A DNA stretch of 34,067 nucleotides from Pseudomonadota bacterium (GTDB taxonomy: Bacteria > Pseudomonadota > Alphaproteobacteria > Rhodospirillales > Magnetospirillaceae), in assembly GCA_021782815.1 (NCBI GenBank), contig JAJXUO010000031.1, forward strand, positions 1 through 34,067, written 5' to 3'. Positions 19,162 to 27,650 of this stretch are shown here, in pieces. Positions within the stretch are counted from its first letter, which is position 1, and each line of letters begins with the position of its first letter. The notes below the pieces were generated by a model. The model was given only the letters and a program-made list of their open reading frames with translations. It did no database searches and was not told the DNA's origin. A program made the position numbers and the translations under genes.

Positions 19162-19350
19162 ATGCGTCCGCTGGAAACCCATGTGCAGATCAGTTCCCAA
19201 CTGATGATGTTCAACCGCGTGAAGGATATGCTTCTGCGGGAAGGGAAGATCACCCCCGAAAGTTCGAATGAAGAGCTGTGCCGCGCCTTCAAAAGCTGGA
19301 GCGAGGCCATGACCGAAGCCAGCCATCAGAAGATCGTGCGTTTTCACTGA
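19162..19350 (+). CDS. Small orphan protein
   Basis: 62 residues, ATG 19162 behind GGGAGG at ideal spacing. No known family recognised. Charged and mostly helical, no signal peptide or membrane segment; KSWSEAMTEAS near the end is amphipathic. A TATGAT at 19101-19106 could be its -10 box. Good ribosome site and genome-like codon use support a real gene. Confidence 0.62.
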   Translation: MRPLETHVQISSQLMMFNRVKDMLLREGKITPESSNEELCRAFKSWSEAMTEASHQKIVRFH

Positions 19351-19430
19351 GGACGGCCGGCACGCCGGCAAAAAACCTGGCCCTCGTTCCGGCTGGAGGA
19401 GCGGGGGCCTTTTCGTGTGCCCCGACGGGT

Positions 19431-19775
19431 TTATTCGAACAGGGAGGGAATGCTCATCTTGTCGATGCGGATTTCCGGATAGGCCGGGGGGGCGGCGGCG
19501 GCATGCTGCTCGGCGCCGTCGGCTCCGGCATTGGCCTCCTGCTCCGGCGTGGCGGGTTTTTCCGCGGTGATTTCCGGGTCGAGGGTGTCGAGCTGCTGAT
19601 GGCGGCGGATCAGCGGCGCCGGCGGTTGAAACACGTGGCCATGCAGGAAATCGGCGGGCGGGCCACCGTGTTTTTTCTTGCTTCCGCCCTTCTTTTCCGC
19701 GGCCATGGCGCCGCTCGCCGCCGACAGGGCGACGGCGAAAGCCAGCAGCACGGCAAAGGCACGGGAAGCGCGCAT
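19431..19775 (-). CDS. Orphan exported protein, low complexity
   Basis: 114 residues from ATG 19775, preceded by CAGGAC. Signal peptide: MRASR then a hydrophobic run ending ASGAMA|AE (cleavage about residue 25). The mature part is Lys-rich (EKKGGSKKKHGG), then Pro/Ala-rich, with no cysteines; it ends PEIRIDKMSIPSLFE. No family recognised. Likely periplasmic or cell-surface. It is divergent from another exported orphan at 20087. Confidence 0.65.
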   Translation of the reverse strand: MRASRAFAVLLAFAVALSAASGAMAAEKKGGSKKKHGGPPADFLHGHVFQPPAPLIRRHQQLDTLDPEITAEKPATPEQEANAGADGAEQHAAAAPPAYPEIRIDKMSIPSLFE

Positions 19776-20086
19776 GGTCTGTTGTGGTCCTGATGATCGC
19801 CCCGAACGGCGGTGATCCTCCCGTTCGTCCAACTTGCAATTATGCCATCCTTCGGGCGAGGATGCACAGGAAATCAGGCGGGGTGATCGCATATGGAAGC
19901 CGCTTCATGCGGCTGACTAGCGCATTGAGCGCGCCGCAGCGTTGCCGGAGCAGGCGCGGAGGCAAAAGCGAGGATAGCCCAGTCGGGCAAAGCCCGACGC
20001 CCGGCGCCTGAGCGGACAAAAAGAAGGCAGGGTGAGCGCAAATGCGATCACACTGGGAAATCGGGTGGATGATGAAGGAGACGGCC
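19776..20086. other. 311-bp divergent gap with stem-loops
   Basis: No credible gene. It contains AGCCGC/GCGGCT (19898-19914), and a nested structure in which CAGGCGC (19951-19957) pairs with GCGCCTG (20004-20010) around GTCGGGC/GCCCGAC (19982-19998). Promoters of the two flanking exported-protein genes should lie here. Confidence 0.5.
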
Positions 20087-20563
20087 ATGCGGCGGACGGG
20101 GGGACTGCTGGTGCTGGCGGCGCTGCTGTGGACGGGGCCGGTGCTGGCGGCGGCCAAGCCGCGCGGCTGTTTTTCCGCCAACGAGATCGCCGCCGAACGC
20201 ATCGTGCGCCAGGGGGTGCGGCTGCGCGAAGGCGCCCGGGGCTGCGACGGGGCCCCCTGGCATTATCATACCTGGGGGCTGTGGCAGCAGGTGGATCAGC
20301 GCTTCGGGCGGCAATTCGCCCGGCAGACCCAGGTGCGCCAGAGCGCCTTCGTGCGCGAATTCTCCAAGGATTTCGAAAACCGCCTCAGCCAGTCCACCAG
20401 CCGCATGGTGACGCATTATCGGGACTATCCCTTGAGCGACGTTTATTGCCAAAGCATCCAAAAACAGTTGCAAGACACGCTGAAACGCGGCTGGGGGGCT
20501 TTCGTGAGCCAGGCCTCGATCGCGCCCGACGTGGTGGAGTTCATCTATAACTCCTGCCAATAA
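20087..20563 (+). CDS. Orphan exported protein with four cysteines
   Basis: 158 residues from ATG 20087, chosen because GAAGGAGA lies 5 nt upstream and because a signal peptide then starts at once (MRRTGGLLVLAALLWTGPVLAAA). The mature protein has Cys in GCFSANE, GCDGAP, VYCQS and the C-terminal NSCQ, so two periplasmic disulfides are possible. Rich in aromatic and charged residues. No family recognised. Divergent from the exported protein at 19431 and upstream of hemN by 121 bp. Confidence 0.68.
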   Translation: MRRTGGLLVLAALLWTGPVLAAAKPRGCFSANEIAAERIVRQGVRLREGARGCDGAPWHYHTWGLWQQVDQRFGRQFARQTQVRQSAFVREFSKDFENRLSQSTSRMVTHYRDYPLSDVYCQSIQKQLQDTLKRGWGAFVSQASIAPDVVEFIYNSCQ

Positions 20564-20684
20564 AGACGGTATAAGGTCCGGCTCCACGCTTGGCGGCGGC
20601 GAAATATCCACTTTTTCGAAGCAGTTGAAGCCTCGGGGGCAACCGGAGTAGGGTTCCCGCCTGTCTTTATGCGAAGGAAGCGCC

Positions 20685-22037
20685 ATGCGTCCCGATCTGG
20701 CCGAAAAATACGATCTCAGGGTTCCCCGCTACACCTCCTATCCCACCGCCCCGCATTTCGGCCCGGCCGTCGATGCGGCGCGCTATGGGCAATGGCTGGA
20801 GCAGCTGCCGCCGGACGCCGCCTTGTCGCTTTACCTGCATGTGGCCTACTGCGCCGAAATGTGCTGGTTCTGCGGCTGCCATACCAAGATCACCCGGCAA
20901 TACGCCCCGGTGGCCGATTACATGGAGTGCCTGTGGCGCGAGATCGACATGGTGGCCAACCGCCTGCCCGGGCGCATGCGGGCCCGGCATGTGCATTTCG
21001 GCGGCGGCAGCCCCACCATCCTGCGGCCCGATGATTTCGTCGCCACCATCGCCCGGCTGCGTCAGCGCTTCCTGATCGCCGAGGAGGCCGAGATCGCCGT
21101 GGAGCTCGATCCCCGCACCGCCGACGAGGCCTATGTTCAGGCCATGGCCGGGGCAGGGGTGACGCGGGCCAGCATCGGCGTGCAGGACTTCAATCCGAAG
21201 GTGCAGGAAGCCATCAACCGCATCCAGCCCTACGACGTCACCGCCCGGGTCATCGCCTGGCTGCGCCAGTACGGGGTGCCGGAAATCAACATGGATCTGG
21301 TCTACGGCCTGCCCTTCCAGACCACCGAAAGCCTGATGGAAACGGTGGATCTGGCGGTGGGCTTCGCGCCGAAGCGCATCGCCCTGTTCGGCTATGCCCA
21401 TGTGCCGTGGATGAAAAAGCATCAGCGCCTGATTCCGGAAGAGGCCCTGCCCGATCTGGCCGAACGCTGGCGGCAGTACGAACATGCCCAGCACCGCCTG
21501 GTTTCGGTGCACGGCTATGTGCAGGTGGGGTTGGATCATTTCGCCCGTCCCGACGACGCCATGGCGGTGGCCCTGGCGGAAAAGCGCCTGCACCGCAATT
21601 TTCAGGGCTACACCACCGACGAGGCCCCGATTCTGCTGGGCTTCGGCGCCTCGGGCATCGGCTCTCTGCCGCAGGGGTATGTGGCCAACGAAGGATCGAT
21701 CCACGCCTACAAGGACACCATCCGCGCCGGCCGCCTGGCGGTGGTGCGCGGCGTGGGCATCAGCGACGACGACCGTCTGCGCCGCGCCCTGATCGAGCGG
21801 CTGATGTGCGATCTCTCGCTGGATGTGGAGGCGGTCTGCGCCCGTTTCGGCGTGGATGCCGCCCAGTTCGACGCCGACCTCGACCGTTTGGCCCCCATGC
21901 AGGCCGATGGCCTGTTGCGCCGCGAGGGCCGGGTTCTGCACATCACCGACGAGGGGCGTCCGCTGGTGCGGGCCGCCTGCGCCGTGTTCGACCGCTACCT
22001 CAAGATGGGCGAGGCCCGCCACTCCAAGGCGGTTTAG
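20685..22037 (+). CDS. Oxygen-independent coproporphyrinogen III oxidase
   Basis: 450 residues, cytoplasmic radical-SAM enzyme that decarboxylates coproporphyrinogen III to protoporphyrinogen IX without oxygen. The YTSYPTAPHF start, iron-sulfur motif Cys56-x3-Cys60-x2-Cys63 followed by GC, and GGGSPT are all present and diagnostic. ATG 20685 follows GAAGGAAG. It converges on mocR with a 28-bp gap. HemN and CcoG are commonly switched together by FNR-type regulators; no clean FNR box is visible in the 121 bp upstream. Confidence 0.95.
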   Translation: MRPDLAEKYDLRVPRYTSYPTAPHFGPAVDAARYGQWLEQLPPDAALSLYLHVAYCAEMCWFCGCHTKITRQYAPVADYMECLWREIDMVANRLPGRMRARHVHFGGGSPTILRPDDFVATIARLRQRFLIAEEAEIAVELDPRTADEAYVQAMAGAGVTRASIGVQDFNPKVQEAINRIQPYDVTARVIAWLRQYGVPEINMDLVYGLPFQTTESLMETVDLAVGFAPKRIALFGYAHVPWMKKHQRLIPEEALPDLAERWRQYEHAQHRLVSVHGYVQVGLDHFARPDDAMAVALAEKRLHRNFQGYTTDEAPILLGFGASGIGSLPQGYVANEGSIHAYKDTIRAGRLAVVRGVGISDDDRLRRALIERLMCDLSLDVEAVCARFGVDAAQFDADLDRLAPMQADGLLRREGRVLHITDEGRPLVRAACAVFDRYLKMGEARHSKAV

Positions 22038-22065
22038 CCGTTTCGTCCGGCGGCACGGGGTCTGA

Positions 22066-23460
22066 TCAGATCCCGGCCGGGGCGGGGGGATGGTGCAGGG
22101 TGGCGGCGATGGAGCGCAGCACCAGGGCCAGCTGATCGCGGCCGATGGGGCCGCCCAGGCTGAGGCGCACGGCCTCGGGCGGCGGTTCGCCGGGCACGGT
22201 GAAGGCGTCGGCGGCCATCACGCCGATGTCCTGGCTGCGCAGGCTGGCGAGGAAATCGGCGTGGGTCCAGGGCGGCGGCAGCCGCAGCCATAGATGAAAG
22301 CCCTGGGGATCGGCCTGATAGCTGCCGGCGGGCAGACAGGCGGCGGCCAGAGTCTGGCGGGCCCGGCTTTCCGTGCGCACCGCCTGCAGCAGATCCCGGG
22401 CCAGGCCGCTTTGCATCCAGTCGCTGGCCAGGGCCGCCGTCAGGGGCGAGGCCATCAGGGTGGTGGCGCGGGCCGCCGTGGTGATGCGGCTCAGCCAGCG
22501 GCTGTCGGGGGCGGTGACGTAGGCCAGGCGCAGGCCGCCGCTCAAGGATTTGGCCAATCCGGCGATATGGAACACCGCGCCCGGCGCCAGGGCCGCCAGG
22601 GTGGGCGGCGCCGCCTCGGGCAGGGCGCCGTAGGCGTCGTCCTCGACGATGGGCAGGCCATGGCTTTGCGCGACGTCCAGAAGCTGGCGCCGCCGCCGCT
22701 CGCTGATGGTGCGGGTGGTGGGGTTGTGCAGGGTGGGGGTCAGGCACAGGGCCTTGGGGGCGAAATCGCGGCAGGCGAAGGCCAGCGAGGCGGGGTCGGG
22801 GCCGTCCTCGTCGGCGGGCAGGCCGATCAGCCGCAGCCCCAATTGCGCCGCCAGGCTTTTCAGGCCGGGATAACAGAGCTGGTCGCAGCACAGCGCCTCG
22901 CCGGTTTTGACCAGGCTGCCGATCACCGCCAGCAGCGCCGCTTGCGCGCCCGCCGTCAGCAGGATGTCGTGCGGGGCGAGGTTCGGCAGCCGCGGCGCCA
23001 GCCAGCGGGCGGCGGCCGCACGGTCGGCGGCGCCGCCCATGAAGTCGCCGTAGCGCAGCAGGGCGCGGGGATCGTGGGCCTGCCCCAGCCGGGCGAAGCT
23101 GTGCCCCAGGCGCTCCAGCAGGGCGGGATCGGCCGGTTCGGGCGGCAAATTCATGCTGAGATCGCCCGAGGGGCGGTGGGCGGCGGGATCGTGGCCGGCG
23201 CGGGCCGGACTGACGAAGCTGCCCTGGCCGATATGGGCGGTGATCAAACCGCGCCGCTGCGCCTCGATATAGGCGCGGAACACCGTACTGAAATTCACCC
23301 CCAGCCGCTTGGCCAGCCAGCGTTGCGGCGGCAGGCGCTGCAGGGCGGTAAGGCGGCCGCTCAGACGGTCTTCGGCGATGGCGTCGGCGATTTCCACATA
23401 AAGCGGTTTGCCGCCGCGGCGGATCGCCGGAACCCACCAGTCCGTCTGTTCGGCCGCCAT
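22066..23460 (-). CDS. MocR/GntR-type regulator with aminotransferase domain
   Basis: 464 residues from ATG 23460, only 5 bp after the ccoG stop, so coupled to it. N-terminal winged HTH (PLYVEIADAIAEDRLSG, then LAKRLGVNFSTVFRAYIEAQRRGLI); the rest is a fold-type I PLP aminotransferase-like domain (GLPIVEDDAYGALPE and a likely PLP lysine in AGLAKSLSGGLRLAYV). Such regulators sense amino acids, GABA or PLP-type ligands. Being in operon with ccoG is unusual; it may control the ccoG promoter (inference). Confidence 0.9.
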   Translation of the reverse strand: MAAEQTDWWVPAIRRGGKPLYVEIADAIAEDRLSGRLTALQRLPPQRWLAKRLGVNFSTVFRAYIEAQRRGLITAHIGQGSFVSPARAGHDPAAHRPSGDLSMNLPPEPADPALLERLGHSFARLGQAHDPRALLRYGDFMGGAADRAAAARWLAPRLPNLAPHDILLTAGAQAALLAVIGSLVKTGEALCCDQLCYPGLKSLAAQLGLRLIGLPADEDGPDPASLAFACRDFAPKALCLTPTLHNPTTRTISERRRRQLLDVAQSHGLPIVEDDAYGALPEAAPPTLAALAPGAVFHIAGLAKSLSGGLRLAYVTAPDSRWLSRITTAARATTLMASPLTAALASDWMQSGLARDLLQAVRTESRARQTLAAACLPAGSYQADPQGFHLWLRLPPPWTHADFLASLRSQDIGVMAADAFTVPGEPPPEAVRLSLGGPIGRDQLALVLRSIAATLHHPPAPAGI

Positions 23461-23465
23461 GGTCG

Positions 23466-24869
23466 CTACTGCCCCATATTCACCTGGAACACGCTGCGGG
23501 CGGTGGCCATGCCTTTGTCGAAATTGAACAGGATCGAGGCATGGTCGGTCTTGGGCGCGTCGCGGTCCTGGCGGATATAGACGCGGAAGGTGGTGACGGT
23601 ATCGGGCTGCGCGGTCAGATGCAGCTCGGTCACGTTCTCGGCGCCGCCGATGCGGGTCAGATGCAGGCCGGGAATGCCGGTGACGGTCAGATCGCCGGAA
23701 ACGGCGGTATGATGGCGGTTGACCAGCTTCACGGTATAGCCGTCGCGCACCGAGCCGTCGGACAGGCGCATGGAGGTGGGCGAACGGTCGGCCAGCACGC
23801 TCAGATCCATCTCGCGGCGCAGGCCGGTGGCCAGCAGCAGCACCAGGGCCAGGAGGGCGGTGAGGCCGCCGTAGATCAGGGTGCGGGGGCGCAGAAGCTT
23901 GGGTTTGGTCTGGGTTTCCGGCAGCCAGCCGATGAGATTGGGCGGCAGGCCGAAGCGGGCCATGACGCTGTTGCAGGCATCGATGCACAGGCCGCAATTG
24001 ATGCAGGCCATCTGCACGCCGTCGCGGATGTCGATGCCGGTGGGGCAGACCTGGGCGCACAGTTTGCAATCCACGCAATCGCCGCGCGCCGCCCCGTCCT
24101 GGCTTTTCTTGGCGCGGCCGCGCGGTTCGCCGCGCGCCGCGTCGTAGGTGACGTTCAGGGTGTTCTCATCCAGCATGCCGCCCTGGATGCGTGGCCAGGG
24201 GCACATATAGATGCACATCTGCTCGCGCACGAAACCGGCCATGCCGTAGGTGCAGCCGGCGAACAGCGCCCAGAAGCTGTAGAGGGTGATGGAGGCCCGC
24301 CCGGTCACAAGATCGGCGGTGGCCTGATAGGCATCGGTGAAATAGACGCAGAAGATCAGGCCGGTGATGGCCGACACCAGCAGCCACAGGGCATGCTTGG
24401 CGGTTTTGCGCAGGATCTTGCCGCCGGTCCAGGGCTGGTTTTCCAGACGCAGGCGGGCGTTGCGATCCCCCTCGCACAGCCGTTCGATGCGCACGAACAG
24501 ATCGGTCCACACCGTTTGCGGACAGGAAAAGCCGCACCAGATGCGGCCGAACAGGCTGGTGGCCAGGAAGAGCACCAGGCAGGCCAGAATCAGAATGCCG
24601 GTCAGCAGGTAGAACTGCTGCGCCCAGATGTCCATGCCGAACAGATAGGCCCGCATGTCGGTGAAGCTGAACAAAATGGCCTGATGCGGCATGTCCGGGC
24701 CGCGATCCCAGCGCAGCCAGGGCAGAAGGGCGGTGACGGCCCCCAGCAGCAGGCCCAGCCAGGTTTTCAGCGAGCGGTGCAGGCCCTTGACCGACCGGGG
24801 ATGGATGGTGGGGGTTTTGGCATAAAGGGGCGGTTCCGCCAACGGGGCGGATGGGGGCTGCTGGGACAT
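23466..24869 (-). CDS. Cytochrome cbb3 oxidase accessory protein CcoG (RdxA/FixG)
   Basis: 467 residues, membrane-bound polyferredoxin needed for assembly of cbb3 oxidase; relatives act in copper reduction. TM helices lie in the first about 220 residues and one near 340. CGFSCPQTVW is present, and two 4Fe-4S motifs follow: CVDCKLCAQVCP and CINCGLCIDAC. The C-terminal Ig-like periplasmic domain is present. ATG 24869. No ccoNOQP genes are in the window. It is transcribed from a probable promoter at 24970-24997 with an unusual repeat upstream. Confidence 0.95.
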   Translation of the reverse strand: MSQQPPSAPLAEPPLYAKTPTIHPRSVKGLHRSLKTWLGLLLGAVTALLPWLRWDRGPDMPHQAILFSFTDMRAYLFGMDIWAQQFYLLTGILILACLVLFLATSLFGRIWCGFSCPQTVWTDLFVRIERLCEGDRNARLRLENQPWTGGKILRKTAKHALWLLVSAITGLIFCVYFTDAYQATADLVTGRASITLYSFWALFAGCTYGMAGFVREQMCIYMCPWPRIQGGMLDENTLNVTYDAARGEPRGRAKKSQDGAARGDCVDCKLCAQVCPTGIDIRDGVQMACINCGLCIDACNSVMARFGLPPNLIGWLPETQTKPKLLRPRTLIYGGLTALLALVLLLATGLRREMDLSVLADRSPTSMRLSDGSVRDGYTVKLVNRHHTAVSGDLTVTGIPGLHLTRIGGAENVTELHLTAQPDTVTTFRVYIRQDRDAPKTDHASILFNFDKGMATARSVFQVNMGQ

Positions 24870-24896
24870 GGAACGCGATCACTCCCTGGAAAGAAC

Positions 24897-24918
24897 CCGG
24901 TTCGGCATGCCGAACCGG
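24897..24918. repeat. 22-bp perfect palindrome in the ccoG leader
   Basis: CCGGTTCGGCATGCCGAACCGG, perfect over 22 bp, between the probable ccoG promoter and its start codon. Could be a repressor operator or an mRNA hairpin. Confidence 0.6.
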
Positions 24919-24969
24919 CGCGGGCATATCAGGCCGTTTCCTACCGATGTCGTCGGATCGGCAAGGGTC

Positions 24970-24997
24970 TATATACCGCAGATGATTGGATCGTCAA
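24970..24997 (-). promoter_or_regulatory. Probable ccoG promoter
   Basis: On the minus strand TTGACG (24997-24992), 16 bp, then TATATA (24975-24970), about 100 bp before the ccoG start. Close to the vegetative consensus. Confidence 0.55.
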
Positions 24998-25005
24998 TGT
25001 TATTG

Positions 25006-25039
25006 CATGCAATCAATTGAATAATACATGCAATCAATT
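25006..25039. repeat. 21-bp-period direct repeat upstream of the ccoG -35 box
   Basis: CATGCAATCAATT at 25006-25018 and again at 25027-25039, i.e. exactly two helical turns apart, ending 9 bp upstream of the -35. The whole patch is AT-rich in a GC-rich genome. On the minus strand each unit contains TTGAT, half of an FNR box, with a poor second half. An activator binding site is likely. Confidence 0.6.
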
Positions 25040-25047
25040 AAGGTCTT

Positions 25048-26601
25048 TTATAAGCAATCCATAATAAAATCCTCAAAAGCCGGAATGCTGTCGTGGTTAT
25101 TGAACAAGACTGCACTCCGCTTCAGGATTTCATGGCTCAGTTCCTCTAAACGCTGTGGGGTTGTTCCCAGCAGGATGGCCTGATCGACATAATGATCGTG
25201 ATCGCGGGCCGTCAGCTCCTTGATCTCCATCAAGCGGTAGAAGCCGGCGGTATGGCGGGCGCGCATGGCGGCGCCGGGCCAGGTGAGGATGGGGCTGCCG
25301 CAGGCGAAGGCTTCGAGGGCGGTGTTGCCGCCGCTGTAATGGAAGGGATCCAGCACCAGACCGGCATGCTGAAACAGAGTGAGGAAATCGGGGCGCGAGA
25401 GCGGGCCCAGGATATGGAGGCGCTGCGCCAGATCGGGGGCCTGGGCCAGCAGACGATCGGCCACCCGCTGCATGGCCGCCTGCTCCCAGCCGGCGGTGAG
25501 GATAAGGTGGCTTCCCGCCACGCCGCGCAGGATACGGATCAGCGCGGTATCGAAATCGGGGTGGAACTTGTAGGGGGTTTGCGGGCAGAGATAGAGGAAT
25601 CCCCGCTCCGGCAAGCCCAGCGCGGCCCGGCTTTTGCCGGGGGCGGGCGGTATGGGCCGGGGATAGACCGCCAGCAGGCCGGGCAGGGGCACCAGACGCT
25701 CGGAATACTGGGCGGCGCCGTCGTCCGGCTCCATGCAGGCGGGCGAGAGGAAGGCGTCGATGCTGTCGAGGCCGGTGCTGTCGGGGTGGCCCCAGGTCAC
25801 CGCCTGGGTGCGGGCCAGCCGCGCCTGGGCCAGGAACAGGGTGAAGAAATCCATGCCGAGATCGAGATAGAGCAGCAGGTCAAGCTCCAGGGCGGCGATC
25901 TGCTGCCGGGCCTCGGTCAGACTGGCGGGCAGGACCAGGACCCGCTTTCCGGCAAGGTCCAGGCTGTCGAGGGCGGCGGTGCGGCCGTCGAAGCCGAGGA
26001 TGGTGATGTCGAAGCGGTCGCCGTCCAGGGCTTCCAGCAGGCCGCCGAACAGTTGGGCGATGGTGTGGGGCACGAAATGCCACGACAGGATGCCGACGCG
26101 CGGCCGCCCGGCGCGGCGCGGGGCGCGCACATGCGGCGCCGTCCAGGGCAGGGCGGGATCGGCCTGGGCGCAGACCAGATGAAACAGGCGGTGCAGGTCG
26201 CGGTTGTCCAACTCGGCGTGATAGGCCAGCAGGAACAGGGTCCAGCCGATCTCGGCGGCGTCGATGGGCGGCGAGGGATCGCCCACCAGGGCGATCAGGC
26301 GGTCGCGCAGGGTGGTGCGGGCCGCCAGGATCTCGGCGCGGCTGGCGGGCACGGCGGGCAGCAGCAGGGCGCGGCGGATGCGCCGCGCCCGGGTGGGGGC
26401 CAGGGCCAGGGCGCGGTCGAGGGCGGCTTCGGCCCCGGCCAGATCGCCGCCGCGCCACAGCCGCCCCGACAGCAGCGACAGGGCCTGGGCCTCGCCCTGG
26501 GCGCACAAGGCGCGCTCGGGAGCGCCGTCCGGCAGGGTGGCGGCCAACTGGGCCAGTTGGGCCGCCATGGCCCGCAACTCGTCCACTGTGCTTGTGCTCA
26601 C
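25048..26601 (-). CDS. SPINDLY/OGT-like glycosyltransferase (GT41-type)
   Basis: 517 residues from GTG 26601, chosen because GGAGGT lies 6 nt upstream. An N-terminal helical part has one recognisable TPR-like unit (GDLAGAEAALDRALALAP). The C-terminal catalytic half is O-GlcNAc-transferase-like: ILSWHFVPHTIAQL, the GHPDSTGLDSIDAFLS stretch, LCPQTPYKFHPDFD, and DPFHYSGGNTALEAFACGSPILTWPG. It probably adds a sugar to protein Ser/Thr in the cytoplasm. Short of TPRs compared with typical OGTs, so substrate recognition may differ. Follows the ELM1-family gene by 20 bp. Confidence 0.87.
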   Translation of the reverse strand: MSTSTVDELRAMAAQLAQLAATLPDGAPERALCAQGEAQALSLLSGRLWRGGDLAGAEAALDRALALAPTRARRIRRALLLPAVPASRAEILAARTTLRDRLIALVGDPSPPIDAAEIGWTLFLLAYHAELDNRDLHRLFHLVCAQADPALPWTAPHVRAPRRAGRPRVGILSWHFVPHTIAQLFGGLLEALDGDRFDITILGFDGRTAALDSLDLAGKRVLVLPASLTEARQQIAALELDLLLYLDLGMDFFTLFLAQARLARTQAVTWGHPDSTGLDSIDAFLSPACMEPDDGAAQYSERLVPLPGLLAVYPRPIPPAPGKSRAALGLPERGFLYLCPQTPYKFHPDFDTALIRILRGVAGSHLILTAGWEQAAMQRVADRLLAQAPDLAQRLHILGPLSRPDFLTLFQHAGLVLDPFHYSGGNTALEAFACGSPILTWPGAAMRARHTAGFYRLMEIKELTARDHDHYVDQAILLGTTPQRLEELSHEILKRSAVLFNNHDSIPAFEDFIMDCL

Positions 26602-26621
26602 CGCCGGACCTCCTCTCGGTA

Positions 26622-27593
26622 TCAGCCGGTCAAAAGCCCCCTGGCCCGCACCGCCTTCGCCACCTCCAGTGCAGCATTGAGCGGCGGATGTGTCCAGGGG
26701 CTGGGGTCGCCGCCCAGCGGCCGGGCATAGCCCATCTCGAACAATTCCTGGTGCAGCCGGGCATGTTTGTCGTTGACCAGGCCGGGCGGGCTGAAGATGA
26801 ACACCGGCCCGCCGTTGGCGCAGGCTTCCGAGCACATGTTCATGGAATCGCCGGTCACCACCAGGGCGTCGGCGCAGGCGATGAAGCCGAGATAGGGGTT
26901 ATCGCCGGCGGCCGACCAGGGATGGAAGTAAAGATGGGCGGCGCCGGCCAGTTCGCCCTCCAGGAAGCGGGTCAGCGCGCCGCCGCTGCGGCGGCTGGTG
27001 GTCACCAGCAGGCTGCCGCCCAGGGTTTGCGCCAGCGCCAGGGTCTGATGCGCCAACTGGCGGGCCTGGGTTAAGGGGAACGCGCTGTCCTTGGTGGCGC
27101 CGCCCACCGACAAGACCAGCCAGGGCCGGGGCAGGGCGGCCAGGCGTTCGGCCCACACGGCGCCTTCCCGCGCCAGCAGGGCCGGGCTGGCGCGATGGCA
27201 CGAGCCGATGGTTTCGATGATGTTGGCGGCCAGCGGCATCTGATCGTGGCGCGGCGTGGCGATAAGATCGAACTCGCCGCGCCCCGGCCAGCCAGGGTCC
27301 ATGATCTGCACCAGCCGCGCGCCGTGGCGCTTCTTCAGCCAGCGGGCCAGCGGCGCCGTGCGCCGCCCGGCGGCGATGACCAGGGCCGGCCACGGCGGGG
27401 TCAGGGCCTTGCGGCTGTGCCGGGCGATGCCGAACCGGCTGGAGGCCCGCAGCAGGTTGTGCCAGTTGGAATGGATGGTATAGCGCACGTCCAGCAGACG
27501 GAACGGCTCCCCCAGGGCCTCGGCCACCCCCACGCACTGGGCCACGTTGCCGGGGCGGTCGTCGCCCAAAACCCACACCCGTTCCTGCCGCAT
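26622..27593 (-). CDS. ELM1-family (Mito_fiss_Elm1) protein
   Basis: 323 residues from ATG 27593 behind GAGGAC. Start WVLGDDRPGNVAQCVGVAEALG, central LSVGGATKDSAF and LLVTTSRRSG, and VVTGDSMNMCSEACANGGPVFIF define the PF06258 family, found in alphaproteobacteria and, as ELM1, in plant mitochondrial fission. The motif layout resembles GT-B glycosyltransferases, but no activity is proven for bacterial members. It precedes the OGT-like gene by 20 bp and has its own probable promoter, so the two likely work together. Confidence 0.86.
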   Translation of the reverse strand: MRQERVWVLGDDRPGNVAQCVGVAEALGEPFRLLDVRYTIHSNWHNLLRASSRFGIARHSRKALTPPWPALVIAAGRRTAPLARWLKKRHGARLVQIMDPGWPGRGEFDLIATPRHDQMPLAANIIETIGSCHRASPALLAREGAVWAERLAALPRPWLVLSVGGATKDSAFPLTQARQLAHQTLALAQTLGGSLLVTTSRRSGGALTRFLEGELAGAAHLYFHPWSAAGDNPYLGFIACADALVVTGDSMNMCSEACANGGPVFIFSPPGLVNDKHARLHQELFEMGYARPLGGDPSPWTHPPLNAALEVAKAVRARGLLTG

Positions 27594-27620
27594 GCCGTCC
27601 TCTAAAAAGATGCTGGAGAT

Positions 27621-27649
27621 CCCATAGGAGCGGTCGGGAAGGCTGTCAA
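27621..27649 (-). promoter_or_regulatory. Probable promoter of the ELM1-OGT pair
   Basis: Minus strand TTGACA (27649-27644), 17 bp, TATGGG (27626-27621), 28 bp upstream of the ELM1 start codon. The -35 is a perfect consensus. Confidence 0.6.
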
Positions 27650-27650
27650 A

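Noticed and set aside
19840-20202. 120-codon minus-strand frame in the divergent gap
   Set aside because: Overlaps the start of the 20087 gene and follows the stem-loops; no ribosome site. Possibly a translated repeat.
20564-20684. FNR box upstream of hemN
   Set aside because: No TTGAT-N4-ATCAA match found; only TTGAAG fragments.
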